Shown: piece by piece, positions 8,343 to 16,148 of the stretch
Layout of the letters: the number at the start of each line of letters is the position of its first letter
How positions within the stretch are numbered: position 1 is the stretch's first letter
Assembly (NCBI GenBank): GCA_002386465.1
Contig: DGIT01000052.1
Span: 73,126-98,233, forward strand
Direction: 5' to 3'
DNA: 25,108 nucleotides
Origin: Burkholderiales bacterium UBA4615
GTDB taxonomy: Bacteria; Pseudomonadota; Gammaproteobacteria; Burkholderiales; Burkholderiaceae_E
The notes under the pieces: model-generated
Told to the model about the DNA's origin: nothing
What the model saw: only the letters and a program-made list of their open reading frames with translations
The model's database searches: none
Translations under genes and position numbers: made by a program

Positions 8343-8366
8343 GCCGTCCAGCAGGGGGTTAACTGA

Positions 8367-8654
8367 ATGACTGAACTAGAGCAACGTCTTGCGTCGGCCG
8401 AGGGCTCTGCTTTGCGCGCCGCATTGATTCGGCGGCTTGGTGAGATAACCCTGAGGCTTCAGGTGCAACCTGGGGGCAGCCTGTCTCGGGATGCGTTTGA
8501 ACGCCACGCAGCAGTGATGCAAGCGCTCGAGCGTGCCAGACAATGTCTTTCATCGTGGCCCGAGGGTCTGAGTAATTCTTCGGTTGCCCACGCAGGGCTT
8601 CCGGTTCCTGCCAGTCCCCAATCTTCCAACCTGTCCAAGGAGCATCTGAAATGA
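8367..8654 (+). CDS. YscE-like needle co-chaperone
   Basis: This 95-residue protein lies between sctD and sctF, the position of yscE. It begins MTELEQRLASAE, close to the start of YscE, and its next part has the two-helix pattern of that family, with PGGSLSRDAFERHAAVMQAL as the hinge and second helix. YscE (about 66 residues) with YscG holds the needle subunit YscF monomeric in the cytosol. Here a roughly 30-residue polar tail is added, and no YscG gene follows the needle gene. An AGGGGG sequence precedes the ATG at 8367. The stop overlaps the sctF start as ATGA. Confidence 0.65.
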   Translation: MTELEQRLASAEGSALRAALIRRLGEITLRLQVQPGGSLSRDAFERHAAVMQALERARQCLSSWPEGLSNSSVAHAGLPVPASPQSSNLSKEHLK

Positions 8655-8887
8655 CCGTCGGTTCAATGTCTTTTGCCTTCATTGCCCGCACCCTGGGTAA
8701 CGTGGTGTCCACGACCGAGTCCACTCTGGATCAATCCATCGCCAACCTCGGTTCAGATCCCACCACGCAGGAGTTGCTGGTGGTGCAGTCTCAAATTGCA
8801 CAGTGGTCGCTCATCACCGGCATGACCGCCACCATGACCAAGTCAGTGCAGGACACCCTGAACGGCATTCTGCAAAAAGCGGGCTGA
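8651..8887 (+). CDS. sctF: T3SS needle subunit SctF
   Basis: This 78-residue protein is of the MxiH/YscF/PrgI size class. It has two helices joined by a short turn (SDPTTQELLVVQSQIAQW), the conserved aromatic at the start of the second helix (W52), and the usual C-terminal pattern of an amphipathic helix ending with GILQKAG. The protein polymerises into the hollow extracellular needle. AAGGAG lies seven bases before the ATG, a strong site as expected for an abundant product. It is the last gene of the plus unit; the next gene has its own promoter element. Confidence 0.93.
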   Translation: MTVGSMSFAFIARTLGNVVSTTESTLDQSIANLGSDPTTQELLVVQSQIAQWSLITGMTATMTKSVQDTLNGILQKAG

Positions 8888-8910
8888 TTGATCTGGCTGA
8901 ACCCGCTCGC

Positions 8911-8938
8911 GGAACTTAATACGCTTTGAGGTCACTTA
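8911..8938 (+). promoter_or_regulatory. hrp-box-like ECF promoter of the effector unit
   Basis: The plus strand reads GGAACT, 15 bases, TCACTTA, identical in form to the elements at 2311 and 2379. It lies in the gap after sctF and ends 29 nt before the chaperone ATG at 8968. It suggests that the chaperone and both effectors are expressed together with the apparatus. Confidence 0.65.
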
Positions 8939-8967
8939 CCCGGAGCGAGTGATTTCTGAGGACGGCC

Positions 8968-9435
8968 ATGGACAAGCGGTTGCGAGCCCAGGAGTTGGTG
9001 AGTGGGCTCGGCGCCTTGCTCACAATCCCTGAGATGAAGCTTGATGAGGCCACGCAAGCCTGCGTGTTGCTTTTTCAGGGTGACCTGGTGGTCAACATCG
9101 AGTACGACGAGGGTGGCGGCCAACTGATCTGTTCCAGCTACCTGGGAGCTTTGCCCGATACGGGTGCAGAGCCGCTCCTGCGTGAACTGATGGGGGCAAA
9201 CCTCTTCTGGAATCGTACTCGGGGCGCCACGCTGTGCCTGGAAGAGGCTACCGATGGGGTGCTGCTGGTGTATGGCCACGGTGTGGCCGACCTGGACCTT
9301 GATGCATTCGAGGCGGTCGCACGCAATTTCGTAGATCAGGCTGCGCATTGGCAAATGCGGCTCGCTCAGGGCGAACGTGCTGCGCAGCCGCCTGCAGATC
9401 CACCCACCCTGACCGGCGCAATCAGCTTTGCCTGA
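8968..9435 (+). CDS. class I T3SS effector chaperone (CesT/Tir-chaperone family, BtcA-like)
   Basis: This 155-residue protein has the CesT-fold order: N-terminal helix (LVSGLGALLTIP), strands ACVLLFQGDLVVNIEYDE and GQLICSSYLGALP, a helix with LLRELMGANLFWNRT, strands GATLCLEEATDGVLLVYG, and a long C-terminal helix. The LL..LM.AN..W segment followed by a strand pair is typical of effector chaperones. Such proteins bind as dimers to the N-terminal chaperone-binding region of effectors. It lies directly upstream of two large effector genes, as btcA lies upstream of bteA in Bordetella. Since both effectors share N-terminal sequence, it may serve both. GAGGA precedes the ATG by six bases. Confidence 0.85.
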   Translation: MDKRLRAQELVSGLGALLTIPEMKLDEATQACVLLFQGDLVVNIEYDEGGGQLICSSYLGALPDTGAEPLLRELMGANLFWNRTRGATLCLEEATDGVLLVYGHGVADLDLDAFEAVARNFVDQAAHWQMRLAQGERAAQPPADPPTLTGAISFA

Positions 9436-9487
9436 GCTCGCTGCGTTTCAAACCGCCGTGACACGCAGCCTTCGTTGAGTTCAGACC

Positions 9488-11473
9488 ATGTCTTCAAATC
9501 CGATCGGGTCTTCGGGTTCACCCTTGTCCCTGGAGAGCTTTCAGCATGTCCTTGGCTCCGGAGATCAGATCCTCCTCCGGGGCAAGGCGTTTGACCTCAG
9601 CGACGGGCAACTGCGACTGATTCCCGCGAAGGAACCCCCAAGTGACTTTGCAAGATGGGTGGTTGGGCTTCTGAAAGATGTGCCGCTCTTGAATCGTCTT
9701 GTATCCAGTGCGCAGGAACGGATTGCGCAATTTGATCAATACGAGGTAAACAACCGGCAAATTCTTGTGGGCTTCAGACAGGCGTTGTCGCTCAAGGTTG
9801 CTCCAGCTGAGAGCGGTCGCCCGATTGGCGGCGTGGATCAAGCGATGACTCGGCTAAGCCCGAGTATCGCAAAGAAGCAGCTCGACCTGGTTGCGCTTGC
9901 CACTTCATCTCCACAGCCGGGACGTGCAAATCTGTCAATGACTCGCCCGCAGCTGCAACCCGATGCGCCAAGCTTGCATCCCTCGCTCAGAGAGGCCTAC
10001 ACACAGATTGCGAAGACGGGCGTGTCGGCTGAATATCAGGCCATCGCGCAGGCCCGCCGCGCAGCGATGAACGCATTCGAGACGAGCCTGGGCGACTTTG
10101 ACAATGTAGGGACGCACGCAGGTGTTGGCAGAAGCACGGGATTAACCGAGCACACCACATTTATCAGGCAGCAGGGCGCTGATTTCTTGGTACACGCGCG
10201 GTCGGTGCTGCAGCAAGTCATGAGTGCAAACGCACGTGATGTGGATACCCTCCGAGGAATTCAAGGACAACTCACCCCTGCGCAGCAAAGTGCAGCGATA
10301 AGACTCGCTGGCCGATTAATGGAGGGCGCATTTTCGGCCGGCTTCGAAAGCAGTTTGTCGCCTGCTCTGCGCAATTACTTGCAGGTCTGTGCGAACCGCA
10401 CTGCGACTGCGGTCCGGAATCATCCTGCAAACCAAAATCTGCAACCGGCAGCGCTGCAGGAAAAGGTTCATGAGCACGTTAGGCAGCTCTACAACGCAGC
10501 GTTCCTGAATGTGGTGCTGATGCCCGCGCTGATGATGGATCCTTCGGTGCTCGGTATGGAGGGCGGAAGACCGACCATTCAAATTCAGCGCGCGCTCGCT
10601 GCGATCACCAATCCCACTACGACGGCGAATCGTTCGCAGTTCGACCCCAATTTGCTCAAGACTCCGATAGCCAGCAGAGCGATGGCTGCGGCAAACAATG
10701 CCTTGGATAAGTTGATCGAAAGAACGGTCAGCAGGCCGTCCGAGCGCTCGGATGAGAAGCACAGTGAGCCACACCCGAGGTCACGCATTGATCCGAACCG
10801 TAGGAGAGAGGATTTTGGCGCACCGGGCCTGAACTTCGACCAGAACGCAAGACAGCGCAGCGCTGCAGTGGATGCAGGGATTCAGAGGGTCCTGACGACC
10901 GCGACACTGCCAGCCACAATGCCCATCCCCGAAGTTTTGGGGCATCGTGTCGAGACATTAGTCAGTGCGCTGGGGGACTGTCATTCGTTGAGAGAGATTG
11001 CTGCATGTGCGAAGCAAAATATCCGCGGTTTCGAGGAAACGGTTTTCTTGAACGCTTCGATCGTCCTGCGCCTGACTGAACTCAATCTGAATGCAAGCAT
11101 CAGGGAGTTCATGACCGAGTTCGGAAAAAACCCGTTTTTGGCTGTGAGTTTTCCTGAGGGGAGCCTCGTTCGGAGCGCAATGGATGCGATGGCTAAAGCG
11201 GAGTTTGCGGGTGAGCAGCTTGAATTTTTGAAAATGTTGGCGCAAGGCAGGCACTTGACCCCAGACGGAGCGCGAGCAATTGGAACCCTTTTTGATTCGA
11301 ACAACGCTGCGCGAGAGCGAGTGATCAATGCGTCGGACGCGAACAGTCGCATTTTGATCACTCAGTTGAACCAGCTTCAAGACACAGACGATTCCGAAGC
11401 ATGTCATCGGCTTTTCAAGTCCGTTTTCGGCGAAATTAATGGGGTGATGGAAGGCATGATGTACCGCCTCTGA
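9488..11473 (+). CDS. putative T3SS effector, BteA-like (661 residues)
   Basis: The function is not recognised from catalytic motifs. The effector call rests on its position after a CesT-type chaperone, its Ser-rich N-terminus with no signal peptide or membrane segments, and its N-terminal region (about 14-105), which is shared with the next protein: EPPS, a VV..L helix and an IAQFD..EVNNRQ helix. Length and setting match Bordetella BteA/BopC (658 residues, beside its chaperone BtcA), a cytotoxic effector whose first about 130 residues form a lipid-raft-targeting bundle. The rest is mostly helical. A segment from M478 (LGHRVETLVSALGDC) loosely resembles one from M397 of the next protein. The ribosome site is weak. 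BteA identity is an inference from architecture, not an alignment. Confidence 0.6.
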   Translation: MSSNPIGSSGSPLSLESFQHVLGSGDQILLRGKAFDLSDGQLRLIPAKEPPSDFARWVVGLLKDVPLLNRLVSSAQERIAQFDQYEVNNRQILVGFRQALSLKVAPAESGRPIGGVDQAMTRLSPSIAKKQLDLVALATSSPQPGRANLSMTRPQLQPDAPSLHPSLREAYTQIAKTGVSAEYQAIAQARRAAMNAFETSLGDFDNVGTHAGVGRSTGLTEHTTFIRQQGADFLVHARSVLQQVMSANARDVDTLRGIQGQLTPAQQSAAIRLAGRLMEGAFSAGFESSLSPALRNYLQVCANRTATAVRNHPANQNLQPAALQEKVHEHVRQLYNAAFLNVVLMPALMMDPSVLGMEGGRPTIQIQRALAAITNPTTTANRSQFDPNLLKTPIASRAMAAANNALDKLIERTVSRPSERSDEKHSEPHPRSRIDPNRRREDFGAPGLNFDQNARQRSAAVDAGIQRVLTTATLPATMPIPEVLGHRVETLVSALGDCHSLREIAACAKQNIRGFEETVFLNASIVLRLTELNLNASIREFMTEFGKNPFLAVSFPEGSLVRSAMDAMAKAEFAGEQLEFLKMLAQGRHLTPDGARAIGTLFDSNNAARERVINASDANSRILITQLNQLQDTDDSEACHRLFKSVFGEINGVMEGMMYRL

Positions 11474-11530
11474 TGCGGGCTGACGAGCTGCGGGGATGCG
11501 CCTGAATCGATCGATCAAGGAAATTCTAAA

Positions 11531-14500
11531 ATGCCCGGTATGGACTCTGCCGCATCACAGTTGCCAGTTTCAAACTTAGGCCTCGCAGATTTTCGAGCAG
11601 CCGCTGCAGGACAGGACTCAGGCAGCCTGTTAGTCCACCAAAACGGTGCGCTCCAGGCGGTACGCGCGCTCGAGCCGCCGAGCTGGGGCACGCAGGTGGT
11701 GGCATGGCTGCATGAAAAGCTTGAAGTCGGGGATTCGCACGCGCGGGACACCGTAGCTCAGTACGACGCGCAACGCCAAAATGCCCGTGAAGTTTTGGAC
11801 AGTTTTGAGCGAGTGCTGCAACAGAGATTTGGGCAAGTCACACGTGGCGCCAGTGCCATTGAGGGCCTGCGAGGGGCGCTCAACATTGCATCCATCAACG
11901 GTGAGGCTGTCCAGAGACTGGATACAGACGCACTGTCTGCTGGAGCCCTCCGGTCAGCCGTGCAGTCCAATGCATTCAAGACGCTTGAGTCCAGGCTGGA
12001 CAAAGTTCAGCAGGGTCATGTCGGCGCCAATCAGACGCGCCTGCAGCAGTTTCTGCAAGCAAGCGGAGTGGGTTCGGCTCGGCCGCTGAAAGAGGCCGTA
12101 GCAGCGTTCAGGCATCTTGAAGACCGACAGACCGACGTAGCACGCGATGCCATGGCAGTTTCGCGTGCGATCAGCGAATCGCACAGACAGGACGTTTCCA
12201 GAGGTGCCAATCATCGTTTAGGCTCCGAAAGGAGTTTTTCCCGTGATAACGATCCAGATCTGGGCACGGACGCAAGAAGCGCAGCTGAGCGCAATCGGAT
12301 TCGTGCCATGGAAGCTTCGTCGCCTTTTGCACCGGCTCGGAAAAATGAACTGAATACCGTGCATGTGGCGCATGCTTCGCGCATCTCGCAGAGCCAGGCA
12401 CAGGACGATCTCATGTCGTCCCTCTGCAGAACCCTGTTCGAACGCTCGTGTGCGAGCGCGCCGGAATACCGAAACGGGTTGCTCAATACAGGCTTCATGC
12501 AAGCAGCCTGGCAAGACGCGCAGACGCGTGCCGAGCGCGCTTTCTCTGTGCAAGATCCCGTCCGATTGGTTTCCGAGTGGTCCGGTCGGGTGCCTGCTGG
12601 AACAGCTGAGGGCTTAGAGGCTTTGATCACGAAGGCCTTGGCGCCGCCTGAACCTGTCGCGCATCGCGCTGCGCGAGCAACGCCCAGCGCGGTCAACCAG
12701 GCGAGCTCGGTACCTCGTATGCCGGATCAGCCCTATGGACACCGGCAGGCGAACCTTGACGAGTTTTTAAGCGACGTATCTGGTCTGAAATCGTTCGAGG
12801 ATCTCCGAGGCGAAATTGAGCAGGAGCCGAACATCTCGGATGCGCGCGTCTATGATCATTTCGTCAAAGACATTTTGCGGATGTCGGCGCACCCTCAGCA
12901 ATCCGAATTATTTGCTGCGCTTCAGGAAAAGACCTCGCCAGACATTTGGATGTCCGGTGCCCCTCGTTCGGCGCAAGCTGCCCCCTCGAACAGCCTCGCT
13001 GACCGTGTCGTGTCCGAGGCAACAGGATTGCCATTAGGCTCGATTCCCAGCATGGGCCTTGCACTGGATCGATGCGTAGTGGCTCTCGAGCAGCTGCGTG
13101 CCATCCCCAACGATACGAATGCGCGTGCGGGCCTGGATCAATCGATCGAAGATATCAAGCTTGCGATTGCCAATGCCTTGCTACCTGCAGCACTGGACAG
13201 TCCTCTCAATTCGCAAGCGCTGGTATTCGGCGCTGATGCACCCAGCGAGAAGGATAGGGCAGAGAGCGAATTGGATGGGCTGCTCGAGCGTGTACATGAG
13301 GTGGTGGATGATCTTGAGCCAGAGGGCGTTGTCGCCCTGGTGCGTCGGCTGGTCTCTGATGCGCGATACGCTGATCGCCAGGCCGCGTTCAATTTTTTCT
13401 TGAAGGTCTACAACGAAGGCCGAGGCGGGAACGAGGAAGCCCGTGCGCAGGATCGCCAGCGTTTTCTGACCGCGCTTGTCGAATCACCTGTTGCACGTGC
13501 ACCCCAGCCAGCCATGATTTCTGATGCCGCGCCGCCTTCACAAGCCCCTAGGGCTGATGTTGCGCTGATGACGCGATTGCAAACAGAGGCAAACCCGGCG
13601 ATTCAGCAGTCGCTCCAAAATCAGCTCGCGGCCAATGAGGTGCTGAACGCGGTGGGTTTGCAGTGGAAACGGATGCCGGGGGACCAGGAGTGCGCGTTCC
13701 ACACACTGAGGGATCAGCTTGGTGCCGGGCAGAGTTTTGCGGCGGGTGCTGCCGGGACACTGGTCGTGCCCGATAGCACCAAGACGGCTGTCCTTGAGTA
13801 CCGCAATCAGTTGAGGCAAGTGCTTGACGGAGTCATTGCAAACGCCGGGCTGCAAGACGGCAGGGCCGTGGGCACTGGACCGTCATCCGCTCAAGCGCTG
13901 TATGTGGCAGGTGCCACGACTAGCGCGAGTAAGGCAGCTCTTAGTGAACCGGGTGTCGCTCTCGGGGTTCTCGAGCCCTTGCGTGATGCATTAAGCCGCC
14001 CCTATGCAGCAGGTGGCGACGGTGAGCCCGGGCATTTCCTGGTTGAAAGTCTGCGCTCGGGTCGTCCATTGGTGATGCTTAATTATTCAAACAGGGAGCA
14101 ATTTGGCGAGGGCTTCGCCCGGGTGATGCTGGCAGATCCGAGCTCTCTGAGCATTACCGAACACGAATTCAATGGAAGCCAGAGCGATTCGCGTGTGATC
14201 GTAGAGTTCATGTCTGCTTACAGCGCCGCGCATCCAGGTGTGCAGCCCATCTTCGCAATCAATAACGGACGCAATCACTGGGATAGCGTCGAGCCTTTGC
14301 CGCCCCAATCTCCAACGGTATCGAGCGCACGCGGCGCCGATTCAGTCGGCGCATCGACGCCAGATGTGCCGGGTACGGATGACTCAGTTCGACCGCGGCG
14401 CATTGAGGGCGTGGATGACCCTGAGTCTGTCCCATCGAATCGGCAGGCAGTCGCTGAGCCGTCCTTGACTGGTTCGGTCGTTCGTGGGTTGAGTGAGATG

Positions 14501-16045
14501 TCCCGTCTGACAGATGCAGAGACTTTTCAGCAGGCGGTCGGGCATGCCCCGGTTGAGAACCGCATCGCACGGGCATTTGGGGCGTCAGCGAATTACCTGG
14601 CAGTTCTGCAAGGGCTCGGGGAGTATCAGGCGAGCCTCAATCGCCCTGTTCCTGGAGACGCGGCTGGCGTCAGTCAACGGGCTGAGCAAATGGTCGATGC
14701 ACTGAACCGTCTCATCTCCAGTGCCGAGCGATACATTCAGCAGCACCAAGGGGATCCCAGGCGGGAGCAAGCGATCAGCGCCATGCAAACCATGCAGCAA
14801 CAGGCGTTGAACGAGATGAAATTGCTCAACGATGTGGTGGTACTGGCTCGCGAGCGGCCAAGCGCTGTTCAGTCGATGACTTGGCAGGGCGTGATGGCGG
14901 GCGCCCGGTACCGTCTGCTCGATTCCGTGGCCCGCTTTAACGACGCGAATCTGGATCGGAACACGCCGGTTGGCGTTGCCGGCGAAGGCGTCATGAATAC
15001 CGTCTTGCGCGCCAGATATGGCGAGGGTAACGCAGTGACGGCTCTGATCCTTAAGCCCGTTGTAGACAACGAAGCCAATGAAGACGTCGTCATGCAGCAA
15101 TTACAGCCTGCAGGCATCGATCCGGCTGCACCCAACTACAGCGCACGAAATGTGGCGATGAGTTTCGTGAACGACGTGCTTGGACTGAATGTGCTTGTTC
15201 AAAGCACTTTCGTGCTCCATGAGCAGACGCTGTACTTGGGGATGTCGCAGGCGGACGGTCGTCCAGCGAGGGATTCCTGGCCGGTCCCCGTGTCTGAGGA
15301 ACAGAGGAACTTTCTGACACTTAAGGTTCCTCAGTTGCGTCATGTGGTCGATGAGATGTCGCTTGATGATTTCGAGGGTGTATTTCGCAGAGCTAACCTT
15401 GTTTTCAAGGCAGGGCGGGAGGGCTTGTTGCAGCAACTCGATGCGCTACAGCGAAAGCAGTACGACCAGGCGGAGGTGCTGTTGCGTGACCCTTCAAACT
15501 GGGAGGCTCGAGAAGTCGTCAATCAGCTTCGAAATCTGCCGACGCTCCCGTCTATCCGCGCCGACCTTCAGCGTGAACTGAGCAACCTGGAGTGGCTTGA
15601 CGCACTCAGTGCACAGACAGACCGACATCCTGGGAACTATATGGTCAACGTGACCGATGAAGGTCGAGTCCGCATTACCGGAATTGACAATGACCTTTCT
15701 TTTGGTCGCTCTTATCGCTTGTGCCCGTCTCCGGCAAATGGTCTGTCCAGTCTTCCCCGGTTGATTGATGAACAATTGGCGCAACGCTGGAATCAGATTG
15801 ACTTCGCGCGAGATGTCCGCCCAACACTGCTGACACTGTTGTCGGGCGATGAGGTGCGTGCGACCGAGTCACGGTTCAACCAGTTGCGTGAGCATGCTGC
15901 GAGTCTGGTGACTCAAGGCCGCGTCATTGAACACGACGGCTGGCAGGATGCCAGGATCGACGGTGGGACCGTCGATGACTTTCTCAGGAATGCTGTGGAG
16001 GATGACGGCAGAGGTGTTGCAAGCTACTACGGCCGCGATGTTTGA
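11531..16045 (+). CDS. giant putative T3SS effector: BteA-like N-terminus, OTU-type protease, C-terminal kinase-like domain (1504 residues)
   Basis: Three regions can be recognised. Residues about 18-105 match the N-terminus of the upstream effector (EPPS, VV.WL, VAQYD..RQNAREVL), likely for chaperone binding and targeting. Residues about 690-925 carry OTU cysteine protease landmarks: PGDQECAFHTLRDQL with D718 and C721, and NNGRNHWDSVEP with H916, equivalent to GDGxCxFxxL and NxxHYDSV in OTU deubiquitinases. Residues about 1120-1430 look like a PI3/4-kinase-like or atypical protein kinase: G-loop GVAGEG (1148-1153), K1175 in TALILKP, DRHPGN (1364-1369), and IDND (D1386, D1388). Helical, low-complexity linkers separate these. 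There is no signal peptide. AAGGAA precedes the ATG. It shares the promoter and chaperone of the gene before it. Enzyme activities are predicted, not shown. Confidence 0.72.
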   Translation: MPGMDSAASQLPVSNLGLADFRAAAAGQDSGSLLVHQNGALQAVRALEPPSWGTQVVAWLHEKLEVGDSHARDTVAQYDAQRQNAREVLDSFERVLQQRFGQVTRGASAIEGLRGALNIASINGEAVQRLDTDALSAGALRSAVQSNAFKTLESRLDKVQQGHVGANQTRLQQFLQASGVGSARPLKEAVAAFRHLEDRQTDVARDAMAVSRAISESHRQDVSRGANHRLGSERSFSRDNDPDLGTDARSAAERNRIRAMEASSPFAPARKNELNTVHVAHASRISQSQAQDDLMSSLCRTLFERSCASAPEYRNGLLNTGFMQAAWQDAQTRAERAFSVQDPVRLVSEWSGRVPAGTAEGLEALITKALAPPEPVAHRAARATPSAVNQASSVPRMPDQPYGHRQANLDEFLSDVSGLKSFEDLRGEIEQEPNISDARVYDHFVKDILRMSAHPQQSELFAALQEKTSPDIWMSGAPRSAQAAPSNSLADRVVSEATGLPLGSIPSMGLALDRCVVALEQLRAIPNDTNARAGLDQSIEDIKLAIANALLPAALDSPLNSQALVFGADAPSEKDRAESELDGLLERVHEVVDDLEPEGVVALVRRLVSDARYADRQAAFNFFLKVYNEGRGGNEEARAQDRQRFLTALVESPVARAPQPAMISDAAPPSQAPRADVALMTRLQTEANPAIQQSLQNQLAANEVLNAVGLQWKRMPGDQECAFHTLRDQLGAGQSFAAGAAGTLVVPDSTKTAVLEYRNQLRQVLDGVIANAGLQDGRAVGTGPSSAQALYVAGATTSASKAALSEPGVALGVLEPLRDALSRPYAAGGDGEPGHFLVESLRSGRPLVMLNYSNREQFGEGFARVMLADPSSLSITEHEFNGSQSDSRVIVEFMSAYSAAHPGVQPIFAINNGRNHWDSVEPLPPQSPTVSSARGADSVGASTPDVPGTDDSVRPRRIEGVDDPESVPSNRQAVAEPSLTGSVVRGLSEMSRLTDAETFQQAVGHAPVENRIARAFGASANYLAVLQGLGEYQASLNRPVPGDAAGVSQRAEQMVDALNRLISSAERYIQQHQGDPRREQAISAMQTMQQQALNEMKLLNDVVVLARERPSAVQSMTWQGVMAGARYRLLDSVARFNDANLDRNTPVGVAGEGVMNTVLRARYGEGNAVTALILKPVVDNEANEDVVMQQLQPAGIDPAAPNYSARNVAMSFVNDVLGLNVLVQSTFVLHEQTLYLGMSQADGRPARDSWPVPVSEEQRNFLTLKVPQLRHVVDEMSLDDFEGVFRRANLVFKAGREGLLQQLDALQRKQYDQAEVLLRDPSNWEAREVVNQLRNLPTLPSIRADLQRELSNLEWLDALSAQTDRHPGNYMVNVTDEGRVRITGIDNDLSFGRSYRLCPSPANGLSSLPRLIDEQLAQRWNQIDFARDVRPTLLTLLSGDEVRATESRFNQLREHAASLVTQGRVIEHDGWQDARIDGGTVDDFLRNAVEDDGRGVASYYGRDV

Positions 16046-16148
16046 TCCGAATAGATTGCGTCATGAGCATGCTTGATACACTTGAAACACAGATGCTTCA
16101 AGGTTTTTGCATGCATGCGTGCACTGTTCAAATAGATCGTGTTCCCTT

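Noticed and set aside
9436..9487. A separate promoter element before the first effector
   Set aside because: No GGAACT-N15-TCACnnA or similar pair is present; the gene probably shares the transcript starting at the 8911 element.
16108..16123. Imperfect palindrome TGCATGCATGCGTGCA before the DUF6502-like gene
   Set aside because: It is an alternating purine-pyrimidine run with no second copy and no clear promoter near it; too weak to call an operator.
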